A stretch of 64,000 nt of DNA, taken from assembly GCF_030817535.1 (NCBI RefSeq), contig NZ_JAUSZL010000002.1:3224001-3288000 (forward strand), read 5' to 3'. Source of the stretch: Streptomyces sp. V3I8 (lineage in GTDB: Bacteria; Actinomycetota; Actinomycetes; Streptomycetales; Streptomycetaceae). A program made the translations under genes and the position numbers. Under the pieces are notes generated by a model. The model did no database searches and was not told where the DNA came from. It saw only the letters and a list, made by a program, of their open reading frames with translations. This document shows positions 24,524-32,692 of this stretch, one piece after another. Positions within the stretch are counted from its first letter, which is position 1. Every line of letters begins with the position of its first letter.

Positions 24524-25130
24524 CCTCCACGCGGCGGTTCTTGCGGCGGCCCTGTTCCGAGGTGTTGTCGGCGATGGGGTAGTCCTCGCTGTAGCCGCGT
24601 ACGACGAAGGTGACGTCCACCTCGCCGAGGGCCGCCGCGAGCTGTTCATGGACGGCTTCCGCCCGGCCCTTGGAGAGGGTGACGCCATGGGCGTACGAGC
24701 CGAGGTTGTCCGTGAAACCGAAGACACGGACGTTCGTGGCCTTCTGGGACTTGATCTCGTCCGCGATCGTCGCGATACGGGCACGTGCCTCCGGGTTGAG
24801 CTTGGAGCTGTTCTTCGGGAAGAGGACCTCCGCCTGGAGCGCGAACGTCACGTCCTCGTTCGTGTCCTCGCGGCGCTCCTCCCCGCCGAGGTCCTCGACG
24901 ACCGACTTGATGTCGAGCACCCGCGCGGCCGCGAGGGTCGCGCCGTCGGCCAGCTTCAGCCCGGGGCTGTTCGCGTCGACCTCCGGCGGCTGGGACGTGG
25001 TGACGCTGCCCGGCGGTTCACTCGGGTCCGCGTCGTCCGCGTGGGCCGCGGTCAGCGGGGTCATGAAGACGAGTGCGGCGAGGGCGGTGAGGGTGACCGA
25101 CGTGGCGCGGGGGGTGAGCGGCATGGTCAC
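24501..25130 (-). CDS. OmpA-family (peptidoglycan-binding) exported protein of the Tad locus
   Basis: A 209-residue exported protein. A signal peptide covers about residues 1-31 (cleavage near AHA-DD). The C-terminal OmpA domain (about 90-209) shows LFPKNSSKLNPEARARIATIADEI, VRVFGFTDNLGSYAHGVTLSKGRAEAV and RRKNRRVEVTF with the conserved Asp and Arg that hold diaminopimelate. It should anchor something to peptidoglycan. The start GTG 25130 overlaps the stop of the preceding lipoprotein gene, so it is coupled to the end of the Tad locus; ATG 25124 is an alternative start. OmpA domains near Tad genes suggest a role in seating the pilus machine in the wall. Confidence 0.85.
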   Translation of the reverse strand: MTMPLTPRATSVTLTALAALVFMTPLTAAHADDADPSEPPGSVTTSQPPEVDANSPGLKLADGATLAAARVLDIKSVVEDLGGEERREDTNEDVTFALQAEVLFPKNSSKLNPEARARIATIADEIKSQKATNVRVFGFTDNLGSYAHGVTLSKGRAEAVHEQLAAALGEVDVTFVVRGYSEDYPIADNTSEQGRRKNRRVEVTFPKEA

Positions 25131-25726
25131 TCACCCTCGGAGATCTCTACCGCGGCCGGGGGCATCGAGCCGACCTGGAAGGAGACCTCGGTGGTCCCCT
25201 CGGGCGGGGCGGGGAACTGGGCGAACCACTCCGTGGTCTCGCCCGGCTGGACGCCGCCGGTGAACCGCGTGCAGAGGCAGCGCCCCTCCGTGTCGCGCAG
25301 AACGAGGTATTTCTTCTTGCCCCCCTGATCGACCAGGCTGGCACCCGCGATGGATCCGCCGTTCCCGGCCAGCTCCCGCTCGTCGCCCCGCCAGTCCGCA
25401 GCCACCCACGACTTGCCGCTGCCGTTGGTCACCGTCCCCTCGACGGTGACGAATCCACCCTCGTCACGGTCGGCCGAGGTGACGGCGACGGTCAGGCCGC
25501 CCGCCTTCACTTCGGCCAGGACCTGTTGGGCCGACGGCGACTGGGATCCCTGCTCGTCGTCGCCCCCGTCGTCCCCGTCGTCCTTCGCCGGTGAGGACGA
25601 GGACGTCTTCTTGTCCGAGCCCCCGTCGTCTCCACCGCCGCAGCCGGCCACCGTGAGGACCAGCCCAGTCGTGATCGCCACGGCGGTCAGTACCGTGCGG
25701 CCCTTCGTGGTGTGCCGAATGTTCAT
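25127..25726 (-). CDS. Putative lipoprotein of the Tad locus
   Basis: A 199-residue lipoprotein. The signal peptide ends in the lipobox TVAGC (Cys about residue 29), followed by a Gly/Asp/Ser-rich linker to about residue 65. The rest is a beta-rich domain: LTVAVTSADRDEGGFVTVEGTVTNGSGKSW and VQPGETTEWFAQFPAPPEGTTEVSFQVGS, which resembles extracellular immunoglobulin-like (DUF4352-type) domains. A CLC pair near residue 150 is notable. It lies between the TadG-like and OmpA-like genes and overlaps the latter. Its exact function is unknown. Confidence 0.78.
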   Translation of the reverse strand: MNIRHTTKGRTVLTAVAITTGLVLTVAGCGGGDDGGSDKKTSSSSPAKDDGDDGGDDEQGSQSPSAQQVLAEVKAGGLTVAVTSADRDEGGFVTVEGTVTNGSGKSWVAADWRGDERELAGNGGSIAGASLVDQGGKKKYLVLRDTEGRCLCTRFTGGVQPGETTEWFAQFPAPPEGTTEVSFQVGSMPPAAVEISEGE

Positions 25727-25741
25727 CGCTACGGCTTCCTT

Positions 25742-26347
25742 TCACTCGGCCAGATGCACAGAGAACAGCACGGACGCGTCGGGAAGGTCGTCCAAATCGA
25801 AATCTTCGGGGTCGATATCCACAAGTTCGCCGTCACAATCCAGTTCGACGACATCTTTCGGATCATCGGGTACGTCGAAGTCGCAGCGAGGCTTGATGAC
25901 GGCCGCGGCTTCCGCGGTCGCGTGCATGCCCTCCGTGCCCGGAATGATCGAGTCCCCGACCGTGTAGTCGGTCCGGATCTCCACCTGGAAACCGGGGAAT
26001 CCGGCCACGGCATAGGGCGTGACCGCCGTCACAGACGCATCGTTCTCGGCGGCCAGTTCACCAGCTGCGGCTGCGGCGCCGGCGCCGTCGAACCCGTCGC
26101 CGTCGAGCCAGTCCAGCCAGTCGTCCTCCACACCGACGGCGGCCTCCAGGCCTTCCATCAGTTCGTCCCTGGCGTCCTGAGCGGCTGCCAGAGCGGCGGC
26201 GTCCGCCGCGGACTGTGCTCCGTTCCGGGCGGACGCCGCCTGGGCGAACGCGAAGAACGCGAACGCGGCGAAGAGCAGGATGGCCGTCAGCCAGATGGAG
26301 ACGGGGAGAGTCGATCCCCGGTCGCCGCGCAGTCGTGCGCGGATCAG
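25742..26347 (-). CDS. TadG/TadE-like pilus protein with apparent CTG start
   Basis: A 201-residue protein with one N-terminal membrane segment (LPVSIWLTAILLFAAFAFFAFA) preceded by RARLRGDRGST, then the SARNGAQSAADAAALAAAQDAR helix typical of TadG-like proteins and an acidic C-terminal domain containing a CDFDVPDDPKDVVELDCDG pair of cysteines. No ATG, GTG or TTG occurs in frame before the membrane segment. The only plausible start is CTG 26347-26345, whose last two bases and the next A form the TGA stop of the pilin gene (CTGA overlap). AGGT lies about ten bases upstream. It is exported and should act with the Flp-like pilin. Confidence 0.75.
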   Translation of the reverse strand: MIRARLRGDRGSTLPVSIWLTAILLFAAFAFFAFAQAASARNGAQSAADAAALAAAQDARDELMEGLEAAVGVEDDWLDWLDGDGFDGAGAAAAAGELAAENDASVTAVTPYAVAGFPGFQVEIRTDYTVGDSIIPGTEGMHATAEAAAVIKPRCDFDVPDDPKDVVELDCDGELVDIDPEDFDLDDLPDASVLFSVHLAE

Positions 26348-26583
26348 CCGCCGATGACCTGGTTGACCGCGTCCAGGATCGCGCCGGAGATCAGTCCGTC
26401 GAGGCCGAGACCGTCGATCAGCGTGAAGATCCCGGCGATCAGGATCATGAGCCCTGCGTACTCGACGAAGCCCGCGCCCGCGTCCCGGTCCCGTCCGCGC
26501 ATCCGGGAGGCCACGGTGCGGCCCCATTTCCGAACCGCCCGCTTCGTTCCCGTGGACGTCTCCGGCTCCAGGTTTCTGGTCAC
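26344..26583 (-). CDS. Flp-like type IVb pilin
   Basis: A 79-residue pilin precursor. After a basic leader comes DRDAG-AGFVEYAGLMILIAGIF: the Gly before cleavage and the glutamate at +5 are as in prepilins, followed by one hydrophobic helix and a short LDAVNQVIGG tail. It would be the major subunit of a Tad-type pilus in the cell envelope after cleavage by a prepilin peptidase, which is not encoded in this window. GTG 26583 is chosen because GGGAGGGAAGGG lies just upstream. Its stop overlaps the start of the TadG-like gene. Confidence 0.8.
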   Translation of the reverse strand: MTRNLEPETSTGTKRAVRKWGRTVASRMRGRDRDAGAGFVEYAGLMILIAGIFTLIDGLGLDGLISGAILDAVNQVIGG

Positions 26584-26688
26584 AGTGATCCCTTCCCTCC
26601 CGCCCAAAACCACTACCGTCCCGCGCACCGTACGTGATAATCCGCCTACTGCGGGTGGGTCCAGGGGCCCAACTTCCCGTGGCCGGAG

Positions 26689-27441
26689 TCACCGGTTCCA
26701 CCCCCCGTGGGCCGTGCCCAGCCAGTGGGCGATCGCTTCGCTGCGGGTGGAACTGTGCAGCTTCGCGAAGATGCGGTTGATGTGGTTCTTGACCGTCTTC
26801 TCGCTGATGAAGCACGTGGCGGCGATCTGCTGGTTGCTCATACCTGCCGCGATGAGATCCATGACCTCCACCTCCCGTGAACTCAGGTCGTGATCCGGAC
26901 GGTTGCGGCCGCGCCGCAGGAGCCCCGGCGCGTGGACGGGAAGAGCCTGCGACGACTGTGCCACAACCGATTGCAGGTGCGAAGAGTTTTGGTTCGGTTC
27001 GTACGAAACTCCGAGCGAATCCGACACATCGGCGGCGGACACGGTGAAAGTGGCCGTTCCGTCGCGCAAGTCCCGCACGGCGGTGATCAGTTCGTCCGCG
27101 GTGAACTCGCCGTGGACCAGGTAACCGACGGCGCCCAGGCACAACGCCCGTGCCACCACCTCAGGTTCGCGGCTGTACGTCAGCATCATCACGGGCGCGA
27201 GCCGGGCCAGCGGGGGCAGCGCGGTCAGGCCGTCCGTGCCCGGCATGCGCACGTCCAGCAGGACCACGTCGGGGCGGTGGCGGGTCGCGAGTGCGATCGC
27301 TTCCTCGCCGTCGGACGCCTGGGCCACGGCCCTGATGTCCGGGTGGGCGTTCAGCAGGGCCGCGAGGCCGGCCCGGACGACCGGGTTGTCGTCGGCCACC
27401 AGCACTCGCAGGGGCGGGCCGGGAAGTGCCTGCTCAGGCAT
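26689..27441 (-). CDS. NarL/LuxR-family response regulator
   Basis: A 250-residue two-component response regulator. The receiver domain (about 10-125) has the acidic pair DD, the phosphoacceptor aspartate in VVLLDVRMPGTDG and the switch Thr in MMLTYSR. A linker with several Ser/Gln follows, then the LuxR DNA-binding domain (about 185-245) with LSSREVEVMDLIAAGMSNQQIAATCFISEKTVKNHINRIFAKL. It overlaps the 3' end of the histidine kinase gene (ATG of the regulator lies inside it), so the two form one unit. Placed inside the Tad locus, it is the likely controller of pilus genes. Confidence 0.93.
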   Translation of the reverse strand: MPEQALPGPPLRVLVADDNPVVRAGLAALLNAHPDIRAVAQASDGEEAIALATRHRPDVVLLDVRMPGTDGLTALPPLARLAPVMMLTYSREPEVVARALCLGAVGYLVHGEFTADELITAVRDLRDGTATFTVSAADVSDSLGVSYEPNQNSSHLQSVVAQSSQALPVHAPGLLRRGRNRPDHDLSSREVEVMDLIAAGMSNQQIAATCFISEKTVKNHINRIFAKLHSSTRSEAIAHWLGTAHGGWNR

Positions 27442-28900
27442 GTGCGGCCTCCTCTTGGGGAGTGTGTGAAGGGGGTGCGGACGGCGGAGGGGCGAGGGGG
27501 AGGCTCAGCGTGACCTCCGTGCCTCCGCCTTCGGCGCTGTGCAGTCGGAGGTCCGCTCCCACGGATGCCGCGCGTTCCAGCATTCCCAGCAGGCCGAAGT
27601 GGCCGGTTTTCGCCAGGACCGGTATGTCGGCGAGGGACACGGGTGTGCCTTCCCCGTCGTCCCGCACGGTCAGGTGCAGGGCGCAGTGCGGGGCGGGGTG
27701 CGTGACGGCGAGGGACACGTGTACGTGGGTCGCGTGCGAGGCGTGGCGGTGCGCGTTCTCCAGGGCCTCCGAGGCGATCGCCAGCAGGTGGCGGGAGGCC
27801 TCGGGAGGGACGGCCCGGAGAGGGACGGCCGCGGCCGGGACGGTTTCGTGGGTGAAGGTCGTCCTCATACCCGTGCGGGACTCGAAGTCGGTCACCCTGG
27901 AAGCCAGTTCCGTCAGCAGGTCCGCCAGCAGGTCCGTCGGCGGGGTCGACATCGCCGTGTGGGCCCGCAGGTCCGTCAGCAGTTCACGGGACTCCGCCGC
28001 CGCCCGTCGGGCCGCTCCCGCCACCGCGGTGGCCTGGGCCTTCAGGGCGCGGGGGTCCGTGTCGTGGTCGGCGGCGACCGCCAGGGCCTCCGCCGACAGG
28101 GCCAGGCCGTGCAGGGTCTTCGCCACCGAGTCGTGCATCTCGCGGGCCAGCCGGGCCCGTTCCGATTCGACGGCCTCCGCGACGGCCAGGCGGGAGTTCG
28201 CCTCCGCGAGGGCCTGGCCGGCCGTGCCGAACTGGAACATCAGGTTGCGCAGGGTCACGCCGATGATGCCCGCCGCGATGCAGAAACCCGCGATGAGGAG
28301 GGTGCTGGCACCGGTGCCGGGGTGGTGCTGCCATGCCCTGAAGGTCGTCAGCAGGACGACCAGCTGGAGTCCCGTGAAGACTCCCGAGCCGCGCCAGCCG
28401 TACAGCAGGCCCGCCAGGAGGGGGGTGCAGACCGCCGCGTACGCGAGGGGGGAGGCGGGGGGCGCCGTCAGGAGGAGTATCGCGCCGAAGACCAGGTCCA
28501 CCGCCATGAGGGTGGGGTGGGCGAGGAGTTTCGGGGCGAACCTGTCCCAGTCCCTGAGCATGGCGTACGAGCCCGTCACCGCCAGGACCGCGGCGGTGAC
28601 GACCGCGTGGCGGGGGAGGCCGTCGGACGCGTTGGCCGTGGCGAAGGGGGCGCCGATCGCGATCATCGTGAGCCTGACCGCGAACGCCTGGCGGCACAGG
28701 GCCTGCAGGGCGTTGAGCTGGAGACGCACGCTGCCGGGCGCCGCCGCGTCGTCGGCGAAGTAGCCCGTCGGGCGGGACGCCCTGGCCCTGGCGGACAGGA
28801 CCGCCTTGAACCCGCGGGTCCGTCGGGGCTCGTCGCGCGGTTCCCCGCGTCCCTGACGGGGCGCGGCCCGGCCGCCCTCGGGAGTCCCTCCGGCTGCCAT
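27434..28900 (-). CDS. NarL-type sensor histidine kinase of the Tad locus
   Basis: A histidine kinase of up to 488 residues. Six hydrophobic segments lie between about residues 70 and 210. The H box is ARLAREMHDSVAKTLHGL with the phosphoacceptor histidine; the HATPase domain shows ASEALENAHRHASHATHV (N box), VRDDGEGTP and GHFGLLGMLERAASVGADL. It should autophosphorylate and pass the phosphate to the following regulator. The first 28 residues are encoded by a copy of the dispersed GC-rich repeat (28832-28868), so the true start may be later, for example GTG 28729 just before the first helix. The signal is unknown; there is no large extracellular sensor domain. Confidence 0.9.
   Translation of the reverse strand: MAAGGTPEGGRAAPRQGRGEPRDEPRRTRGFKAVLSARARASRPTGYFADDAAAPGSVRLQLNALQALCRQAFAVRLTMIAIGAPFATANASDGLPRHAVVTAAVLAVTGSYAMLRDWDRFAPKLLAHPTLMAVDLVFGAILLLTAPPASPLAYAAVCTPLLAGLLYGWRGSGVFTGLQLVVLLTTFRAWQHHPGTGASTLLIAGFCIAAGIIGVTLRNLMFQFGTAGQALAEANSRLAVAEAVESERARLAREMHDSVAKTLHGLALSAEALAVAADHDTDPRALKAQATAVAGAARRAAAESRELLTDLRAHTAMSTPPTDLLADLLTELASRVTDFESRTGMRTTFTHETVPAAAVPLRAVPPEASRHLLAIASEALENAHRHASHATHVHVSLAVTHPAPHCALHLTVRDDGEGTPVSLADIPVLAKTGHFGLLGMLERAASVGADLRLHSAEGGGTEVTLSLPLAPPPSAPPSHTPQEEAAHA
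28832..28868. repeat. Dispersed GC-rich repeat copy at the kinase 5' end
   Basis: GTCGCGCGGTTCCCCGCGTCCC is followed by GACGGGGCGCGG, the same core as the intergenic copies elsewhere. It lies in the gap or N-terminal coding part between tadC and the kinase gene. Confidence 0.65.
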
Positions 28901-28901
28901 G

Positions 28902-29792
28902 TCAGCGGCCCAGTACCGAGCCGAAGTTCGTGCCCGAGCCCAGGAACATCCCCGTCGCGATCAGGATCATCGTGGCCGGCAGCATGAAGACGAGCGTGAC
29001 CATGGTCGCCTTGGGGATCGTCTTGGCGGCCCGGCGGCGGGAGTTCTGGGCGTCCGTGCGGCGCATGTCCGTGGCGAGCTGGATGAGGGTGTCCGCGATC
29101 GGGGAGCCCAGCTCCTCGCCCTGCTGGAGCGCCGAGACGAACTGCGCCACCTGCTCGGACGAGTTGCGCCTGCGCAGCTCGTCGAAGGCCTGGCGGCGGC
29201 TCACGCCCATGTCCATCTGGCGCAGGGTGATGCGCAGCTCGTCCGCCCACGGGCCCTCGTAGTGATCGGCCACGCGTTCCAGGGCCTGACGGAAGCCCAG
29301 GCCCGCCGACACCACGACCGCCAGGACGTCCAGGAAGTCGGGGAGGGTGCGGTCGATGACGTCCTTGCGGTCACGGATCGCCTGCCAGATCAGCGCGTCC
29401 GCGGCCAGCAGGCCGAACGCCAGGGCCATGACCGCGAACAGGAGCTGCCCGTTGGTCAGGAAGATCAGGAACAGCAGGACGCCGAAGACGCCGTACACCG
29501 CCCGGCGGGCCGCGTACCGGTTCAGGGTCAGGCCGCCGGGGTTGCCCGCCATGTCGATACGGCGGCGCTTGGCGTCCACGCGGCGCGGGCCCATCAGACG
29601 CAGCACCGCCGGGGCGAACCGCATGCCCAGGCGGTCCACCGCGGAGTCCGCCTTCGAGACGCGGGTCCCGCCCACCTCCAGCGCCAGGGCCAGGTCGCCG
29701 GGGAGCTTGGCCTCCGCGCGGTACATGCGCAGACCGAGGAGGAAGCCTCCGACGGCCAGGCCCATCAGCGCGGCGAGCAGCAGTGCCGTCAT
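28902..29792 (-). CDS. tadC: TadC: type II/IV secretion system F-domain protein
   Basis: A 296-residue inner-membrane platform protein of the Tad pilus machine. A membrane segment begins the protein, a second pair lies near residues 105-150, the T2SSF domain (about 155-285) contains LPDFLDVLAVVVSAGLGFRQALERV and a last segment ends the protein. Length and spacing match TadC. It lies one base from the histidine kinase gene and behind tadB, and it should form the base on which the CpaF motor acts. Confidence 0.88.
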   Translation of the reverse strand: MTALLLAALMGLAVGGFLLGLRMYRAEAKLPGDLALALEVGGTRVSKADSAVDRLGMRFAPAVLRLMGPRRVDAKRRRIDMAGNPGGLTLNRYAARRAVYGVFGVLLFLIFLTNGQLLFAVMALAFGLLAADALIWQAIRDRKDVIDRTLPDFLDVLAVVVSAGLGFRQALERVADHYEGPWADELRITLRQMDMGVSRRQAFDELRRRNSSEQVAQFVSALQQGEELGSPIADTLIQLATDMRRTDAQNSRRRAAKTIPKATMVTLVFMLPATMILIATGMFLGSGTNFGSVLGR

Positions 29793-29826
29793 CCCGTTCC
29801 CCTCCCTGTGCCCTCGGCCCTCAGGT

Positions 29827-29861
29827 CCCCGTGTCCCCGTGTTCCCCGTGTTCCCCGTGTG
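29827..29861. repeat. Short tandem repeat CCCCGTGT(T) between tadB and tadC
   Basis: Four near-identical units CCCCGTGT or CCCCGTGTT follow one another just after the tadB stop codon. Slippage at such repeats can change the spacing to tadC; here it is outside the coding frame of tadB. Confidence 0.6.
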
Positions 29862-29862
29862 C

Positions 29863-30805
29863 TCATACTTCGATCTTGCCCAGGCGGCGGATGACGAAGA
29901 AGCCGATCGTGTAGAGGCCCATCGCGATGAGCACCAGGGTCTGGCCCAGCGGGGAGCCGGTCACCTTGGCCAGGGCGCCCTCGTTCGAGGAGTTGATGAG
30001 GAGGAGCGAGCCGAGGCCGAGGAGCGGGACCGTGAAGGCCGTCGCGTTGACCTCGGAGAGCATCGTGCGGACCTCCCGGCGGGTCTCCTTGCGGTCCTCC
30101 AGGGTCTTGGTGAGGTTGCGCAGGGAGTTGACGACCGTGCCGCCCGCCTTGTTGGACAGGACCAGGGTGGTGACCAGGACGACCAGTTCGCGGGACGGAA
30201 GCCGGTCGGCCAGCTCGCTCAGGGCGTCGTCGACCGAGCGGCCCAGGGTCAGCTGGTCCGCGACCCTGGCCAGTTCCTCGCCCGCCGGGGCCTCCAGCTC
30301 CTCCGCCGCCATCGCCAGCGCGGTGCGCAGGGCCAGGCCCGCGGCTGCCGCGTTGGCCAGCAGGCGTGCCACGTCCGGCAGCTGGTTGATGAACGCCTCG
30401 ATGCGCTTCTGGCGCTGCCAGTTGAGGAAGATCGCCGCGCTCCAGACACCGACCAGGCCCGCGATGGGGCCGAAGAACGGGGTCGAGGGCGGCGGCCGCG
30501 ATCAGCCAGAGCGCGACGACCACGGCGGCGCCGTACGTGAAGAACTCGCCCGCCGTCACGTCGAGGCCCGTCGCCGAGAGCCGCAGCTGGATCGTGCGGC
30601 CCAGCCGGGTGCGGCGCAGCCGGCGGTCGACGGCGGCGAAGCGGCGCGCGCGGCCGGCGGCGGTGCGCAGGGGGCCGCCGCCGGAGAGGCGGTCGACCAG
30701 GGCCTGGCGCTGGGCGCGGCCGGACGCGTACGTGTGCACGCCCGCGACGGCGAGCGTGCCGCACAGGAGGGTGGCGCCGAGGGCGAGCGGGACCGCGTTG
30801 TTCAC
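29863..30805 (-). pseudogene. tadB: TadB-like platform protein with a one-base frameshift
   Basis: The frame starting at GTG/ATG 30805 encodes a TadB N-terminus (a membrane segment, then RLRRTRLGRTIQLRLSATG and the segment WLIAAAALDP) and then turns to nonsense. Removing one G from the GGGG run at 30479-30482 restores a continuous frame: ...ALDPFFGPIAGLVGVW..., through FINQLPDVARLLANAAAAGL to IRRLGKIEV at 29863. The repaired protein would have 313 residues, the normal length. The downstream half retains the full T2SSF domain. This is either a real inactivating or phase-variable frameshift or a homopolymer sequencing error. Confidence 0.85.
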
Positions 30806-30857
30806 GACGCGCTCCTCCCGCTCGTGACCGGGCGGTCTGCGACGACTGCGGTGGGTG

Positions 30858-32198
30858 TCATCCGATCGCCTGCCGGGTGCCGGGGACGTCGAGTGCTTCC
30901 GCCACCCCGAAGGCGGGCGGCAGCGGCTCGTTGGCGACGTACAGCTTCTCCGCCACCGAGCGGGGCAGCGGAAGGTGTTCGAAGTAGCCGTGGACGACCC
31001 GGTCGGGGCCGGTGGGGCGCGGAACGAAGCGGGTGACGGGCACGACCCGGAACTGCTCGCGGCCGTGCGAGACCAGCAGCGCGATCTCGGTGACCTTGCG
31101 GGAGCCGTCGGCGTGCCGGGTCAGCTGGACGACGACGTCCACCGCCGAGTTGATCTGGTCCTTGAGCGCCTCGAAGGGGATCTGCACCTCGGACATCGAG
31201 CCGAGGGTCTGGAGCCGCATCAGGGCGTCCTCGGCGGAGTTCGAGTGGACGGTGGCGAGGGAGCCGTCGTGGCCCGTCGACATGGCCTGGAGCATGTCGA
31301 GGGTCTCGCCGCCGCGGACCTCGCCGACGATGATGCGGTCGGGGCGCATGCGCAGGGAGTTGCGGACCAGGTCGCGGATGGTGATCTGGCCCTTGCCCTC
31401 CACGTTCGGCGGGCGGGACTCCAGGCGGATCACGTGCTCCTGCTGGAGCTGCAGTTCCGCGGAGTCCTCGATGGTGATGATGCGCTCGTGGGAGGGGACG
31501 AGTCCGGAGAGCGCGTTCAGGAGCGTGGTCTTGCCCGAGCCCGTACCGCCGCTGACGATGACGTTGAAGCGGGCGCGGACGAACGCGGCCAGCAGCATCA
31601 GCATCTGCTCGTCGAGGGAGCCCAGGCCGATCAGCTCCGGGAGCGTGTACGCGCGGGGGAAGCGGCGGATCGTGAGGGTGGGACCGGTGAGGGCGAGCGG
31701 CGGGATGACGACGTTGACGCGCTCCCCGGTGGGGAGGCGGGCGTCGACCATCGGGTTCGACTCGTCCACGCGGCGGTTGACGGTGGAGACGATGCGCTCG
31801 ATGGTCTGCATCAGCTGCTCGTTCGAGGCGAAGCGGAGCGGGAGCTGCTCCACGCGCCCGGCCCGCTCGACGAAGATCGAGTCCGGGCCGTTGACCATGA
31901 TCTCGGTGATCGACGGGTCGGCGAGGAGGGGTTCCAGGACGCCGAGGCCCAGTGCCTCGTCGACGACCCGGCGGATCAGCTGGGAGCGCTCGGCGGTCGA
32001 CAGGACCGGGCCCTCGCGGCTGATGATGTGCCCGAGGACGCGCTCCAGGCGGATGCGGCGCTCGGCCGCCGCGAGGCTCGACATCTCCGCGAGGTCGATC
32101 TCCTCCAGCAGCTTGGCGCGGTAGACGGCGACGAGGTGTCCGTCCTCGCGGCCGGCTCCGCCCTCCTCGGGTGCGGCGATACGGGCTCGCAGGCTCAT
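30858..32198 (-). CDS. cpaF: CpaF/TadA secretion ATPase
   Basis: A 446-residue hexameric ATPase that powers Tad pilus assembly at the cytoplasmic face. An N-terminal domain (about 1-130) is followed by the VirB11/GspE core: Walker A GGTGSGKTTLLNAL, the Asp box ITIEDSAELQLQQEHVIRLESR, Walker B IIVGEVRGGETLDMLQAM and the His box GHDGSLATVHSNSAEDAL. All motor motifs are intact. ATG 32198 is chosen; the Pro/Arg-rich upstream extension in this frame is noncoding repeat. It lies 52 bases before tadB, and the 113-base gap upstream carries a G-quadruplex-prone tract. Confidence 0.93.
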   Translation of the reverse strand: MSLRARIAAPEEGGAGREDGHLVAVYRAKLLEEIDLAEMSSLAAAERRIRLERVLGHIISREGPVLSTAERSQLIRRVVDEALGLGVLEPLLADPSITEIMVNGPDSIFVERAGRVEQLPLRFASNEQLMQTIERIVSTVNRRVDESNPMVDARLPTGERVNVVIPPLALTGPTLTIRRFPRAYTLPELIGLGSLDEQMLMLLAAFVRARFNVIVSGGTGSGKTTLLNALSGLVPSHERIITIEDSAELQLQQEHVIRLESRPPNVEGKGQITIRDLVRNSLRMRPDRIIVGEVRGGETLDMLQAMSTGHDGSLATVHSNSAEDALMRLQTLGSMSEVQIPFEALKDQINSAVDVVVQLTRHADGSRKVTEIALLVSHGREQFRVVPVTRFVPRPTGPDRVVHGYFEHLPLPRSVAEKLYVANEPLPPAFGVAEALDVPGTRQAIG

Positions 32199-32288
32199 GG
32201 GGTCGCCTCCTCTCGGTCTCTCGATCGTTCGGCGTCTCGGTCGTTCGGCGTCTCGGTCAGGCGGTCGTTCGGGCGTTCGGGCGGGCGT

Positions 32289-32312
32289 GGGTGGGTGGGT
32301 GGGTGGGTGGGT
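32289..32312 (+). repeat. (GGGT)6 tract, potential G-quadruplex, template strand of the Tad operon
   Basis: Six uninterrupted GGGT units end exactly at the stop codon of the TadE-like gene (TCA 32312-32314 on the plus strand). Because the operon is transcribed leftward, the plus strand is the template, so a quadruplex would form in front of RNA polymerase. Imperfect repeats of CGTTCGGCGTCTCGGT lie just below (32226-32270). Confidence 0.8.
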
Positions 32313-32692
32313 CAGTCGTCGGTGGGCATCGTGGCGTGGCGTTCCACCGTCACGCTCGGCAGGAGGGGGATGACGGCGGGGACCTGGAGCGTGACCGTCG
32401 CGGTCGTGAGGTCGTCGCCCTCGGCGGCCGACACGTTCGGGTCGAGCCAGCCGCTCACCGAGGCCGCTCCCGCCGCTCCCCCGTCGTCCCCCTGCGAGGC
32501 GGCCCGCGCCGCGGCCCGCGCCGCCGTACCGGCCTGGTTGATGCCGTAGCCGATCAGGCCGAGCTGGATGGCCGCCATGCCGACGACGAGCAGGATGGGC
32601 AGGAACCCGGCGAACTCCAGCATGGACACGCCCCGGTCGTCCCGTAACCGCCTCCACAGGCGCGTCGGAAGACGTCGCGGAAGTCGCTTCAT
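32312..32692 (-). CDS. TadE-like pseudopilin
   Basis: A 126-residue prepilin-like protein. A basic leader is followed by DRG-VSMLEFAGFLPILLVVGMAAIQLGLIGYG: glycine before the cut, glutamate at +5 and one hydrophobic helix. Then comes an Ala-rich helix (GTAARAAARAASQ) and a beta-rich domain with PAVIPLLPSVTV. The ATG overlaps the stop of the CpaE-TadE gene (ATGA), so translation is coupled. It should be processed by the same peptidase as the Flp-like pilin and join the pilus or its platform. Confidence 0.85.
   Translation of the reverse strand: MKRLPRRLPTRLWRRLRDDRGVSMLEFAGFLPILLVVGMAAIQLGLIGYGINQAGTAARAAARAASQGDDGGAAGAASVSGWLDPNVSAAEGDDLTTATVTLQVPAVIPLLPSVTVERHATMPTDD

Noticed and set aside
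29789..30480. The continuation of the unshifted tadB frame as a separate protein overlapping tadC
   Set aside because: Beyond 30480 it is Arg/Gly/Pro nonsense while the other frame keeps a full T2SSF domain.
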